Source: Candidatus Manganitrophus morganii (GTDB taxonomy: Bacteria > Nitrospirota > Nitrospiria > SBBL01 > Manganitrophaceae). Taken from it: a stretch of DNA of 64,000 nt. Within the stretch, counting starts at the first letter, position 1, and every line of letters starts with the position of its first letter. The stretch lies in assembly GCA_021651055.1 (NCBI GenBank), contig JAJHOH010000001.1:3910001-3974000 (forward strand), written 5' to 3'. Under the pieces are notes generated by a model. That model did no database searches. It saw only the letters and a list, made by a program, of their open reading frames with translations, and was not told the DNA's origin. The translations under genes were made by a program, and so were the position numbers. Below, piece after piece: positions 35,276-46,394 of the stretch.

Positions 35276-37185
35276 AATCGACCGCCGGCGCTGATGCCTT
35301 GGGCGTAGATGTCCCACTGGCCGCTCCGGTGATCCTGCCAGGCCATGATCGCGCCGCCGAACCCGTCCGGGAGGATTTGGGGAGGGGAGGTGGCCGTGCC
35401 GGAAGATTGATCGCCGGCGGCGCTGGAAACGGCGACGCCGTTGGCGGTCCACTGAACGGTCCCGCCGCTGTTGACCCGCTGAGCATAGAGATCGTTCGTT
35501 CCGCTGCGGCGATCGGTCCAGGTGACGATGGCGCCGCCGGCGCCGTCCGGGACGATCCGGGGGAAAGATTGGGTATTCGCCGCGGTGGAAATCGCAGCCC
35601 CCTCGGCCGCCCACTGCAGCGCGCCGGCGCCGTTCACCCGCTGGGCGAAAATATCGGTCCCATCCTGCCAGGTGATCAGCGCCCCGCCCGAGCCGTCCGA
35701 AATCATTTGGGGGACCGATTGGGCGTTGGCGGTCGTGGCGATCGGCGCGCCGTTGGCGGTCCAGAGCGCCGCGCCGCCGCCGTCTACCCGTTGGGCGAAG
35801 ATTTTATCGGTTCCGCTGCGCCCGTCCTGCCAAACGACCGTTGCTCCGCCGGTATCGTCTGAAATGAGTTGAGGAAATTGCTGATTATTGGCGGCGGTGG
35901 AGATCGCGGTTCCGTCGGCGGTCCAGAGCGCCTCTCCCTCGCCGCTGATCCGTTGCGCGTAGATGTCGGAGTGCGTGACGTTCCGGTGGTCCTGCCAGAC
36001 AATGATCGCGCCGCCGGCGCCGTCCGAAATCAAATGCGGAGATTGTTGCGCGTCGGCCGCGAGCGAGACGGGGACCCCGTCGGCCCCCCATTGCGCCACC
36101 CCTTCCCCGTTGATCCGCTGAACGAAGAGGTCGGGTGTTCCCCCATTGCGGAAATCGAGCCAAACGAGGATTGCGCCGCCCGATCCGTCGGGAATGACCT
36201 GGGGGGAGAGCTGGGCATTCGCCGCGCCAGTCACCGGAACACCGTTCTCCGCCCACTGAGCGATCCCGTCGCGGTTCACCCGCTGCGCATAAATATCAGA
36301 CGTCCCGGTCCGGTTGTCTTCCCAGGTGATGATCGCGCCCCCCGCGCCGTCGGAAACCAGTTGGGGAACCGATTGGTTGTTGGCCGCGGCGGCGACCGGC
36401 ACGCCGTCGGCGGCCCAGAGCACCGCTCCGCTGCCGTTCACCCGCTGGGTGTAGACGTCGGTATTCAGCCCATTGCGAAGATCGGCCCAGACGACGATCG
36501 CCCCGGCCGCGCCGTCCGAAACCAGTTGCGGAAAAAGCTGCTCGTTCGCCGCGGTCGAAAGGGGAACGTTCTCCGGATTCTCCTTCTCCCACAGAACGAC
36601 CAACGTGCCGGGGCTGCTCTCCACCCCGCCGATCACCACCTTGACCGATCCGGTTGATGCCCCCTCCGGGATCAGCGCCCGGATCTCCGTTTCATTCCAG
36701 CTGAGAATGCCGCTTGCCGTCACGCCGCCGACGGTCAGGCTTCCCCCCTCGCCTGTCCCGAACCCCGCGCCGGTGATCCGGATTTCGCTCCCGGCCTTCG
36801 CTTCCGAGGGGTTGACGCTGGTGATGATCGGGCCGGTCGGGCTGACCGAAACCAGCATCGTCGCAAAGCCGGTCGCTTGCATCCCCTCTTCGCTCGACAC
36901 CTCCACCTGAATCGGCACGCTTCCGACGGTGGATGGCGCGGTCCAGGTGACCGGATTGGTGTCCCTTGTGCTCAACGTCCCCGCCGCCGCCCGCCACCGA
37001 TAGGTCAAGCCGCCCTCCTCGCCGTCCACCGAGACGGTCAACACGGCGCTCTCCCCCGGCCGGACCACCGAAGGCTCCGCCGCGAGGGTGTCGATCTCCA
37101 GGCCGTTGTTGTTTCCTCTCCCGTCGCACCCGGCAAGAAGAAAGATTCCAAAAAAGAGCGCTGTCCAGTGAACGAGTCTTTTCAT
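35272..37185 (-). CDS. large repeat lipoprotein (Ig/IPT domain plus eight beta repeats)
   Basis: 637 aa. Lipobox LAGC; residues 30-115 Ig-like (AEPSVVRPGESAVLTVSVDG), residues about 115-200 IPT/TIG domain (ITSVNPSEAKAGSEIRITGAG). Then eight repeats of about 55 residues, each with PQLVSDGAGGAIIVW, a DxRxG turn, DIYAQRVNGxG and WxADGxPV. They may form an eight-bladed propeller. GGAGAGAGGG precedes the start. Surface or periplasmic adhesin/sensor function is inferred. It resembles in plan the lipoprotein at 16692. Confidence 0.85.
   Translation of the reverse strand: MKRLVHWTALFFGIFLLAGCDGRGNNNGLEIDTLAAEPSVVRPGESAVLTVSVDGEEGGLTYRWRAAAGTLSTRDTNPVTWTAPSTVGSVPIQVEVSSEEGMQATGFATMLVSVSPTGPIITSVNPSEAKAGSEIRITGAGFGTGEGGSLTVGGVTASGILSWNETEIRALIPEGASTGSVKVVIGGVESSPGTLVVLWEKENPENVPLSTAANEQLFPQLVSDGAAGAIVVWADLRNGLNTDVYTQRVNGSGAVLWAADGVPVAAAANNQSVPQLVSDGAGGAIITWEDNRTGTSDIYAQRVNRDGIAQWAENGVPVTGAANAQLSPQVIPDGSGGAILVWLDFRNGGTPDLFVQRINGEGVAQWGADGVPVSLAADAQQSPHLISDGAGGAIIVWQDHRNVTHSDIYAQRISGEGEALWTADGTAISTAANNQQFPQLISDDTGGATVVWQDGRSGTDKIFAQRVDGGGAALWTANGAPIATTANAQSVPQMISDGSGGALITWQDGTDIFAQRVNGAGALQWAAEGAAISTAANTQSFPRIVPDGAGGAIVTWTDRRSGTNDLYAQRVNSGGTVQWTANGVAVSSAAGDQSSGTATSPPQILPDGFGGAIMAWQDHRSGQWDIYAQGISAGGRL
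35290..36580 (-). repeat. eight coding repeats of about 165 bp
   Basis: Repeated DNA units with related GGCGCGATCATC-like and CGCCGGCGC-like cores encode the propeller-like repeats of the 637-aa lipoprotein. Confidence 0.8.
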
Positions 37186-37323
37186 CCCTCTCTCCGCATC
37201 TCAACGAATATACAGATTTCGAGAGAGAGGTGTCAATCAAAGGAGATCCGGATCACGAAAAAGTGGATCACGACACACTTTTTTACAGGCGGGTTTTCTT
37301 TTTGGAGCCTGACGTATAAAATA

Positions 37324-37364
37324 AAAGGCCCCGCGCGGAAGTCTGCGCGGGGCCTTTGTTCCTT
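37324..37364. terminator. intrinsic terminator
   Basis: AAAGGCCCCGCGC (37324-37336) / GCGCGGGGCCTTT (37345-37357), 13-bp perfect stem, just past the stop of the minus-strand gene at 37371. Confidence 0.88.
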
Positions 37365-37370
37365 CGATGA

Positions 37371-39188
37371 TTAGCGGAAGGGGAACCAGACGTTTGTCAC
37401 CTGGCCGTTCACACCGGTTACCTCGACGCTGATCGAGGCAGGAACCGGTCCTTCGGGATCTTCCAGCGAGACGATCTCTCCTTCCCCGCAGTGGGTCGGA
37501 ATGGTGATTGTCCCGGAAGTCGCCGTGATCGAGAGCCGGGTGTCGCTTTCGATATCGCAGCCGCTTCCACCCGCCACGACAAATGCCCTGAGATCGACGT
37601 TCGCGATCGCGAAGGTCGTCGGCAATGTCCACTCAACGGTGACGGTCTGACCCTTGACGGAGGCGAGCGAGTGATCGGTCAGGTTGGTGATCGCGATCGT
37701 CTCCGTTGTGTTTGCTCGGACCATATCGGTGTAGGTGCGGTCCCCGCTCGCATCGGACGGTGTCACCGTGAAGGTATAAACCGTCCCAGCAGGCGGAAAG
37801 GCATCAAGCGAATCGCAACTCGGCGGACAGAGATCGAACCGCTCCCGGATAATGTCGATCTCGTTCCCCGGCGTCGGCTCCAGGGTATCGGTGCTTGTAA
37901 GCACGTTTTCCGTGAGGGTGTAAGAAGAGCCGTCGCTTCCGCTCACCGTGACCCCACTGATATCGCCGACCGGTCCCTCTTCCTGGAGATGGAGGACCTT
38001 CACCGGATTGGTACAATCGCCACAGGTGTCATCCATCCGGTTTTCGATCCGGATGTCGGCGTCCACCCGGACAATCCGCTGATTGCCGTATAAGAGCCAG
38101 GATCCATCGGATTGACGCCGGAAGGTCAATCCTGATCCCCCTTCATCCTCTATGCTTTCTTCGACTGTGACCCCGTCTTCCGTAAACGAGACCACCCCGG
38201 CGATAGAGACCACCTTATTGGTGTCGTCATACGAATAGATTCGATCGACGGAGAAGGCGTTCATCGTAATCCCACGAAAATCGGTTGCGAATTCCGCCGC
38301 GCCGATTTCTGCGTCATCCCCATCTTCAAGGTAGCCGGGATCAAACAGATCGGCCAGGTCGGAAGCGGCAAGCGTGTCCCCTTTGCTGTTGACTGTGTTC
38401 GCAAGCTGAGTGAGGGCGCTTTGCACCCCTGCGAGGGCCGCTTGTTGTGCGGAGGTCGCCGGAATCACCGTGGTGGTGACACTGCTGCTGGTTGTGGTTC
38501 CGTCTGTTGTTGTCGTGCTGATTGTTGCGCTTCCGTCGGAGGTGTCGAACGTCACCGTGGTTGTCTGTGTGACCGTTCCGTCGGTGATCGTCACCGTGCC
38601 GTCGTCTGCAATGGTTGTCATATCGAGCAGGAGGTCGAAACCGGTGCTGTCGGCGTCAAAGGGGGTTGTGATCAGGTCGAATTCTGCCGGATCGAGCCCA
38701 TTTGCGATGAGCCATTGATGGACGATCTCTTCCACCACGTCGGCAATCGTCTGAAGGATGGCGGCCGTGGGAGCAGGGTTTCCGACCGGGTCATTGAATC
38801 CGGCATCGACGGTTTGGCCCTGGACCTGATACCAAGCTTGAATGATCATGTCGGTCAAGGGATGAATGTTGATGACGCCGGCTGCGCCTCCCACACTATA
38901 AAGCGCGGTTCCGCCGGGGAGATCGACCTTCACAAGGAAGGGGGCGGTCATCCCGTCGACGTCGATTGTATATTTCCCGTCGGCGCCGGTGGTGGCCGTC
39001 GCGGAGGCGCCCGCGGCGTCTTTGATCGTGATCGTGGCGCTCGCGACGGCGGCGCCGGTCGCCGCCGTTCCCGACACCGTCGCGCCGGCCGGATTTCCTC
39101 CGGAGCTTCCCCCTCCGCCGCAGTTCTGTAGCACAAGAGGAGAGAAGAAGAGTAGGACGAGCATCCAGCGGTAGAAACGTGACTGCAT
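37371..39188 (-). CDS. large secreted lipoprotein, carboxypeptidase-regulatory-like N-terminal domain
   Basis: 605 aa. Signal with lipobox LQNC and Gly/Ser run. Residues about 35-100 are a beta-sandwich module (VSGTAATGAAVASATITIKD; TGADGKYTIDVDGM). A Thr/Ser-rich stretch (TTTTDGTTTSSS) is at about residue 230. C-terminal Cys pairs (CGDC, CPPSC, CDIES, HCGEGE) may form disulfides. AAGGAGG precedes the start. No catalytic motif. Function unknown, probably cell surface. Confidence 0.8.
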   Translation of the reverse strand: MQSRFYRWMLVLLFFSPLVLQNCGGGGSSGGNPAGATVSGTAATGAAVASATITIKDAAGASATATTGADGKYTIDVDGMTAPFLVKVDLPGGTALYSVGGAAGVINIHPLTDMIIQAWYQVQGQTVDAGFNDPVGNPAPTAAILQTIADVVEEIVHQWLIANGLDPAEFDLITTPFDADSTGFDLLLDMTTIADDGTVTITDGTVTQTTTVTFDTSDGSATISTTTTDGTTTSSSVTTTVIPATSAQQAALAGVQSALTQLANTVNSKGDTLAASDLADLFDPGYLEDGDDAEIGAAEFATDFRGITMNAFSVDRIYSYDDTNKVVSIAGVVSFTEDGVTVEESIEDEGGSGLTFRRQSDGSWLLYGNQRIVRVDADIRIENRMDDTCGDCTNPVKVLHLQEEGPVGDISGVTVSGSDGSSYTLTENVLTSTDTLEPTPGNEIDIIRERFDLCPPSCDSLDAFPPAGTVYTFTVTPSDASGDRTYTDMVRANTTETIAITNLTDHSLASVKGQTVTVEWTLPTTFAIANVDLRAFVVAGGSGCDIESDTRLSITATSGTITIPTHCGEGEIVSLEDPEGPVPASISVEVTGVNGQVTNVWFPFR

Positions 39189-39421
39189 TTGAGCCTCCTT
39201 GTTGGCCGTTATTGTTCGTTGGTCATTATTTATTTAAAGGCGTTAAAATAATCCTACGAAAGTATACCAGAGGATTAAAAATGCGGGGTGACTCATTGCG
39301 GAGGGAGGACGGCAGCCCTCGACGGGGAGAATGGGGTTGAAAATCGATGGCCGGAGCAAGTAGACTGTATCGATTTGCAATCTGAGTAGAATTCGACTGC
39401 GATCAGCGGAGGAGAAACGGC

Positions 39422-40282
39422 ATGGAAGAACCTTTAGAGACGTTCCTGTCAAAGAAGCCATTTACTCGGCGGGAGTTTGTGGTGACGGCGCTGGCCGCCG
39501 GGTTCGCCCTGGCGGTGCGGCCGGCGTTCGGCGAACTCCTCACAACCGACGCGGGCGGCCTGACCGCGGGTGAAGTGAAGATCCCGGCCAAGGGTGGAGA
39601 GATGCCGGCGTATCGGGCGATGCCGGAAAAGGGGGGGGCCTTCCCGGTTGTCCTGGTGGTCCAGGAGATCTTCGGGGTCCACGAACATATCAAAGACATT
39701 TGCCGCCGTCTGGCCAAACTCGGATATCTCGCCGTCGCCCCTGAGCTCTATGCCCGGCAGGGGGATGTGTCGAAGATGGCCGACACGCAGGAGATTTTCA
39801 AGGTGGTCTCCAGGGTCCCGGATGCGCAGGTGATGGCCGATCTCGACGCCGCGGCTGATTGGGCGGGAAAGTCGGGCAAAGGGGATCTCAAACGGCTGGG
39901 GATCACCGGGTTCTGCTGGGGCGGGCGGATCGTCTGGCTCTACGCGGCGCACAGTCCGCAGCTGAAGGCGGGGGTCGCCTGGTACGGGCGCCTGGTGGGG
40001 CAGGCAAGCGATCTGCAGCCGCAACATCCGATCGACGCGGCGGCGAAATTGAAAGCGCCGGTTCTCGGACTTTACGGCGGCGCCGACACCGGCATTCCGA
40101 TCGAAACGGTCGAGCGGATGCGCCAGGCGCTAAAAGCCGCCGGGGGCGGGTCGGAGATCGTCGTCTACCCCGACGCCCCACATGCTTTTCACGCCGACTA
40201 CCGTCCCAGCTATCGGAAGGAAGCGGCGCAGGACGGGTGGAAGCGGATGCTCGAATGGTTTCAGAGACAGGGGGTGGCGTAG
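39422..40282 (+). CDS. dienelactone hydrolase-family protein, Tat-exported
   Basis: 286 aa. Twin-arginine signal [17 protein letters not shown] at residues about 17-35. The dienelactone hydrolase core shows [12 protein letters not shown], the nucleophile elbow GFCWGGR (Cys), YGGADTGIP for Asp and [12 protein letters not shown] for His. Family members open lactone rings or hydrolyse esters; the substrate is unknown. GGAGGAGAAACGGC precedes the ATG. Acts in the periplasm. Confidence 0.92.
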   Translation: MEEPLETFLSKKPFTRREFVVTALAAGFALAVRPAFGELLTTDAGGLTAGEVKIPAKGGEMPAYRAMPEKGGAFPVVLVVQEIFGVHEHIKDICRRLAKLGYLAVAPELYARQGDVSKMADTQEIFKVVSRVPDAQVMADLDAAADWAGKSGKGDLKRLGITGFCWGGRIVWLYAAHSPQLKAGVAWYGRLVGQASDLQPQHPIDAAAKLKAPVLGLYGGADTGIPIETVERMRQALKAAGGGSEIVVYPDAPHAFHADYRPSYRKEAAQDGWKRMLEWFQRQGVA

Positions 40283-40297
40283 GGTTCCTTGGCAGGG

Positions 40298-40744
40298 TCA
40301 CGCCGCCATGCCGTATCCGCCGGTTCTCAAATCGATCTTGAGATCCGCAATCCGGTCGCCCAGATCGTCGAGTTTGTCTCTCAGCCTATCCTCGGCGGCC
40401 GGAAAGAGATTTTCCTCCTCATCCCGGATGTGCGCCTGGATTTTTTGCTCGAAGACGGCCAGGTCTTCCATAAAAACATCTTTTCCCTTTACCAGCCGAA
40501 TGGCCATCATCTCATCCAGGAGCTGATCCATCTCTCGATGCTCCTCAATATTTTTCCCAATCTCTTCATGTCCGATTTTTTTCATCGCCGGATAAAAGAG
40601 CTGCTGCTCGCTTTCGGTGTGCACTTTGTAATTGTCGTAAATCCGATTCAGCAGGAGCGCATTCCTTTTTCCGACCCGCTTGGCTTGGTGAATCAGCTCG
40701 ATCAGATTGCGGTGGTCGGTCTTTAATAATTCCGTTGCCTTCAT
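40298..40744 (-). CDS. hemerythrin HHE-domain protein
   Basis: 148 aa. Start at ATG 40744 (MKATELLKTDH) because AAAAGGAGC is 6 nt before it. Four-helix HHE ligands: LKTDHRNLIE, HTESEQQLFYP, EHREMDQLLDEM and HIRDEEENLFP, binding a diiron centre. Probably an oxygen, NO or iron handling protein. Convergent with the Tat hydrolase, 16 bp between stops. Confidence 0.9.
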   Translation of the reverse strand: MKATELLKTDHRNLIELIHQAKRVGKRNALLLNRIYDNYKVHTESEQQLFYPAMKKIGHEEIGKNIEEHREMDQLLDEMMAIRLVKGKDVFMEDLAVFEQKIQAHIRDEEENLFPAAEDRLRDKLDDLGDRIADLKIDLRTGGYGMAA

Positions 40745-40900
40745 GCGCTGCTCCTTTTCGAAAAGAGGGTGAGCTTCATTCAACCATCGTACGGAAGAGG
40801 GAAAGAAAAAACAATTCTTCAAAAGAGGGGGAACCGATTCATCCGGCTGGATGAGTCGGGACGCTTTCCTTCGTCGCCGTTTTCTCTCCCTGTTTCCCTA

Positions 40901-40929
40901 TTGACTCCGGCATAAAAGAAGGCTATTTT
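40901..40929 (+). promoter_or_regulatory. promoter candidate of the cupin-gph operon
   Basis: TTGACT (40901-40906) - 17 bp - TATTTT (40924-40929). Confidence 0.5.
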
Positions 40930-41000
40930 GATGCCCGATAGGCAAAGGGAAATGATCACCGCAAGGGAACTCCGGTTCGGGGTTTGGAGGAGGCAGGCAG

Positions 41001-41423
41001 ATGTCAAAACAAGCGAAGATGGCGACCTTTCCCAATGGGGTCAAGGTGATCAAATGGGGGCGAAAGGAAGAGCCGACGGCGGAATCGGTCGCCGAGGAGA
41101 TGAAGCGGTTCGGCTATACAGTCTATGATCTTCAGACCGTCGCCCCCTGGTTCGAGCGAAGCCGGCATGCGCACGATGAGCCGGAGATCCGCGCGGCGGT
41201 GTCGGGGGTGATCACGTTTCATTTTGATGACCTTCCGGTCACGGTCGAAGCAGGAGACATTCTTTTCATCCCGGGCGGGCTGGCCCACGAGGTGATCAGC
41301 CACAACGGCCGCCCCTTCTCCGCTTATAAAGGTTCGTTGAGCGGGGAGCGAAAGGTGACCGAGCATGGCGATGCGAGCGGGAGCGTCGAGCAGTTGTCGC
41401 GCAGGGCCTCGGGGGCGAAATGA
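41001..41423 (+). CDS. cupin-domain protein
   Basis: 140 aa. Cupin beta-barrel with metal-ligand spacing SRHAHDEPEIRAAVSG (HxHxxxE type) and PGGLAHEV. Looks like the acireductone dioxygenase-like plan, but length and motif do not fix the substrate. GGAGGAGGC precedes the ATG. The stop overlaps the following phosphatase start by 4 bp (ATGA), so they are coupled. Confidence 0.82.
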   Translation: MSKQAKMATFPNGVKVIKWGRKEEPTAESVAEEMKRFGYTVYDLQTVAPWFERSRHAHDEPEIRAAVSGVITFHFDDLPVTVEAGDILFIPGGLAHEVISHNGRPFSAYKGSLSGERKVTEHGDASGSVEQLSRRASGAK

Positions 41424-42127
41424 GCTGCATGATTTGTCTTGATCTCGACGGAACGCTCGAAGACAGCCGGCGCGACATGATCTCGGCGGCCCATCGGGTC
41501 CGCGAGGGGTTGGGATTGCCGCGCCGCACCGATGAAGCGGTCCTTCCTTGGGTCAACAAGGGGATGGAACAACTTTATCGGGCTTGCTTCGACGACTATC
41601 TTCAAGCGGACGAGGGGGCGCGGATGGAAGAAGTCCGCCGTCGATACGAAGCCGATTATCTCGAGAATGTGGTCTGTGAAACGAAACTCTATCCGGGAAT
41701 TTCCGACGCGGTCAAACGCTTGTCCTTGATCGGTCCGTTGGTGGTTGTGACGAATAAACCGGAGCGGATCTCGCGCCGTCTGCTCGACCTTCTTGGGATT
41801 GGAAAGTTCTTCGCCGACGTCATCGGCGGAGATACCTGTCCGGTGATTAAACCGGACCCGCGGGTCTTGAAAGAGGCCGCCCTCTGCTGCGGCTTTCTTT
41901 CAGACAAAGGGCGGGCAGTGATGATCGGCGACTCTGCAGCGGATATCAAAATGGGCCGCGCCTTCGGGGCGGCGACGGTCTGGTGTGCCTGGGGCTACGT
42001 CGATCGACCGGGCGAGCAGCCCGATTGCATCGCCCCGTCCCCGGAAGTGTTGCCGGCGCTGGTGCAAACCCTCCTGACGCTCCCGCCGAATCCGATCCGT
42101 TCCAGTGGCTCCGCAAACACGTCATAA
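41420..42127 (+). CDS. gph: phosphoglycolate-phosphatase-like HAD hydrolase
   Basis: 235 aa, complete HAD-IA form: LDLDGTLEDS (nucleophile Asp), VVVTNKPERI (Thr), GGDTCPVIKPDPRVLK (Lys) and VMIGDSAADIKMGRA (Asp pair). A helical cap lies between. Phosphoglycolate is the usual substrate, but related enzymes use other phosphates. Overlaps the cupin gene by ATGA. Confidence 0.85.
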   Translation: MSCMICLDLDGTLEDSRRDMISAAHRVREGLGLPRRTDEAVLPWVNKGMEQLYRACFDDYLQADEGARMEEVRRRYEADYLENVVCETKLYPGISDAVKRLSLIGPLVVVTNKPERISRRLLDLLGIGKFFADVIGGDTCPVIKPDPRVLKEAALCCGFLSDKGRAVMIGDSAADIKMGRAFGAATVWCAWGYVDRPGEQPDCIAPSPEVLPALVQTLLTLPPNPIRSSGSANTS

Positions 42128-42298
42128 CCGATCCATCCCTTATGCATGGTTCTTGCTCTCATTCTAGAGTCGTATCGGACAGCCTTTCCTTGACAAAACG
42201 CCGACCTTAAGATTTACTTTCCTATACGGATTCATTCCTTTATTTCCGCAACTTTATACAAAGTAGCCAATTCATCTCCGGGAGAGAAAGAGAATCGG

Positions 42299-44242
<1,944 letters not shown>

Positions 44243-45189
44243 TCCGCAGTTCCTTCCTATGTTTTCCCTTCCTTTGTTTTAACGCAGTCGATTCCAACCG
44301 TGAATCACCTCGATCAGCGCGTCGCGAGTCTGTTCCCTTTTAGGGGGGGATCCTTTTTGTCATGAATCTGTGCAGATGGGAATGGAGTGGTTTCAGGTTT
44401 TTCTGGATGCCTGCTTCCGTGCATCTTTTGCGAACCGGCGGAGCGTGATCGTCCGGGTCCGATAGAATGGCATTACAAACGGGGATGTTCCATCGCGAGT
44501 GATTTTGTATCGACTTGCGGATAGTTCATTGAAGACTTTAACTCTTCCGGTTTCTCTTACCTCATTTCCATTCCGCCTATCCTGAAAAATACCATTCTGT
44601 TTTTCGCCGAAGTTTATCCTCTTAAAACGCGTTTCGTTCAGATCCTTTTTTCGGAAGGGGAGGGGTGTAAAAAGTCTGATATTTTTAGAAAAGGCATCGA
44701 TTCCACGGTCGCCGCGTTCGACCGATCTCTTCTATTTTGATTTGGCCTAGATCGCTTCGGACCGAGGCGATCCTCTCTCGGTATAGACTAGTGTGGATTT
44801 CCTGTGGATAAAAAACCTAAAGAAACCCTTGAGCCGCGCCGGAAAAAGATATAATACTAGCTAGTTCTAGCATAGAAAAGATTGCCTAGTTCGGTCTGAC
44901 TAGGTTGTGGGCTATTCAGGTGTGCCGGTGAATACACAGGCTGTTGAAAAGTCATTTATCAAAATAATCATCGATATTTAGGATCGATCTGTCTCGGGCC
45001 GCTGATGTAAGGATGGAGATGGTTCAAATAGGCGAGTCGGGTCGATCCCTCCTAGACTAGTAGGATCGAGCGAGGCGGGACGATTCTATCGGGGCCGGTT
45101 CGTTGCGGCGCGAGAGATAGTGCTTGACCATCCAGGAAAGAGTCTGTTAGAACATCAGAGATCGAATCGCCTTAAATAGGGGTATAAAG
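44243..45189. other. 947-bp non-coding region: CTAG-rich, DnaA-box-like 9-mers
   Basis: No gene fits. Nine CTAG tetramers crowd into 44747-45060. TGTGGATAA at 44803-44811 is a perfect reverse-oriented DnaA box, and TGTGGATTT at 44792-44800 a near one. An AT-rich stretch (44845-44880) follows. A palindromic TCCTA-GACTAG-TAGGA lies near 45050. It could be a regulatory or DNA-binding-protein site cluster. It may also be a secondary or displaced origin (see findings). Confidence 0.5.
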
Positions 45190-45987
45190 ATGATAGAGCG
45201 ACTGCAGAAGGTGATTGCGAAAGCGGGGATTGCGTCCCGGCGCCATGCGGAGGAGATGATTCTCGATGGGCGGGTTCAGGTGAATGGCAAGATCGTCACG
45301 GAGCTCGGTACCAAGGTCGATCCGGAGAAAGACTACGTCAAAGTAAACGGCAAGCGAATCCAGATCGAGCCGCATAAGATCTATTTGCTTTTAAATAAAC
45401 CGAGAGGATATATTACCTCGGTTCACGATCCCGAAGGTCGGCCCACGGTGATGGAGTTTGTCCGGGACATCAAAGAGCGGGTCTATCCGGTCGGACGCCT
45501 CGACTATGATTCGGAAGGGCTTCTTCTTCTCACCAACGACGGCGACCTGGCCGGTGCGTTGATGCACCCGAGCAGCGGGGTTGAGAAGACCTATTGGGTG
45601 AAGATCAAAGGGCATCTGACGGAAGAGAAGATCAAAAAATTGGCACTGGGAGGGCTTTCGCTGCCGGGCGGAAAGAGCGCTCCCGCCCGGGTTCGGCCGC
45701 TTCGGAAAACCTCCGAGCATGATTGGATCGAGATCATCATACACGAAGGGAAGCGACGGCAGATTCGGATGATGGTTGAAAAAATCGGTCATGACGTATT
45801 GAAGTTGAAGCGGGTCGCTTACGGTTTTCTGGCGCTGGGGGATCTCCTTCCGGGAGATTATCGCCGGCTGACGCCGGCGGAGGTGAAGGGATTAAAGGGG
45901 CTCATTCATAAAGGGGGGGCGGCAAAAAAAGCGCCGGTGAAACCGAAAGGCGAGGCGGTGCGGGGTAAACGCGCGGGAGGGGGTTAG
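45190..45987 (+). CDS. rluB: RluB/RsuA-family pseudouridine synthase
   Basis: 265 aa. S4 RNA-binding domain at residues 1-60 (RLQKVIAKAGIASRRHAEEM), then the catalytic domain with GRLDYDSEGLLLLTNDG (active-site Asp in GRLDxxSxGLLLxTNDG). Basic C-terminal tail. Modifies a uridine in 23S (RluB) or 16S (RsuA); the tail and length favour RluB. AGGGG precedes the ATG. Confidence 0.93.
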   Translation: MIERLQKVIAKAGIASRRHAEEMILDGRVQVNGKIVTELGTKVDPEKDYVKVNGKRIQIEPHKIYLLLNKPRGYITSVHDPEGRPTVMEFVRDIKERVYPVGRLDYDSEGLLLLTNDGDLAGALMHPSSGVEKTYWVKIKGHLTEEKIKKLALGGLSLPGGKSAPARVRPLRKTSEHDWIEIIIHEGKRRQIRMMVEKIGHDVLKLKRVAYGFLALGDLLPGDYRRLTPAEVKGLKGLIHKGGAAKKAPVKPKGEAVRGKRAGGG

Positions 45988-45992
45988 ACGGA

Positions 45993-46277
45993 ATGGAACC
46001 ATTGGTTTTAACGAACAGTGAAGAGATACTTAAACTTTTAACACAGGTTACTTTGAAAGGACAGGGATTCACTACAGAGTGTCTGGTGGCCGAAGTATTG
46101 GACGCCGGCCTTTATGAACCCGACTTTCTGAATGCCAGCGGTGTCGATCCCGAAGCCTATTATAATGGAGAGCCGAACGCCTGGGCAAATTACCATATCC
46201 GTATGAGTAAAAAGGTCTTCATGGTCTACGGCGGGCCCAACAAAGTCCGCACCTTCCATATTGCCGATACTCCCTAA
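45993..46277 (+). CDS. conserved-looking small protein, 94 aa, unknown function
   Basis: Starts 6 bp after rluB's stop, so likely co-transcribed. Soluble, with the segment EPNAWANYHIRMSKKVFMVYGGPN rich in aromatic residues and single Cys. No signal, no motif I recognise. The ribosome site is weak. Confidence 0.65.
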   Translation: MEPLVLTNSEEILKLLTQVTLKGQGFTTECLVAEVLDAGLYEPDFLNASGVDPEAYYNGEPNAWANYHIRMSKKVFMVYGGPNKVRTFHIADTP

Positions 46278-46283
46278 AAGATC

Positions 46284-46302
46284 AATTAGGAATCTGGGAA
46301 TT
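46284..46302. repeat. AATTAGGAATCTG-type short repeat, single arm
   Basis: The CAATTAGGAATCTGGGAATTA sequence matches the left arm at 50904-50925 in all but one or two positions. Confidence 0.6.
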
Positions 46303-46332
46303 ATGTAAGACGGCGCTCTCGTCTTGCTCGCG

Positions 46333-46361
46333 TTGACAAGGAAAATCACGCGTGTTAATCT
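46333..46361 (+). promoter_or_regulatory. promoter candidate of aspS
   Basis: TTGACA (46333-46338) - 17 bp - TAATCT (46356-46361), 34 bp before the start codon. Confidence 0.65.
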
Positions 46362-46394
46362 GCACGCCAATATAATAAATAAAGGCATAGAACA

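Noticed and set aside
44243-45189. Chromosomal origin (oriC) as a firm call
   Set aside because: Only one perfect DnaA box and no origin genes; rRNA orientation argues against it. Kept as a weak candidate finding only.
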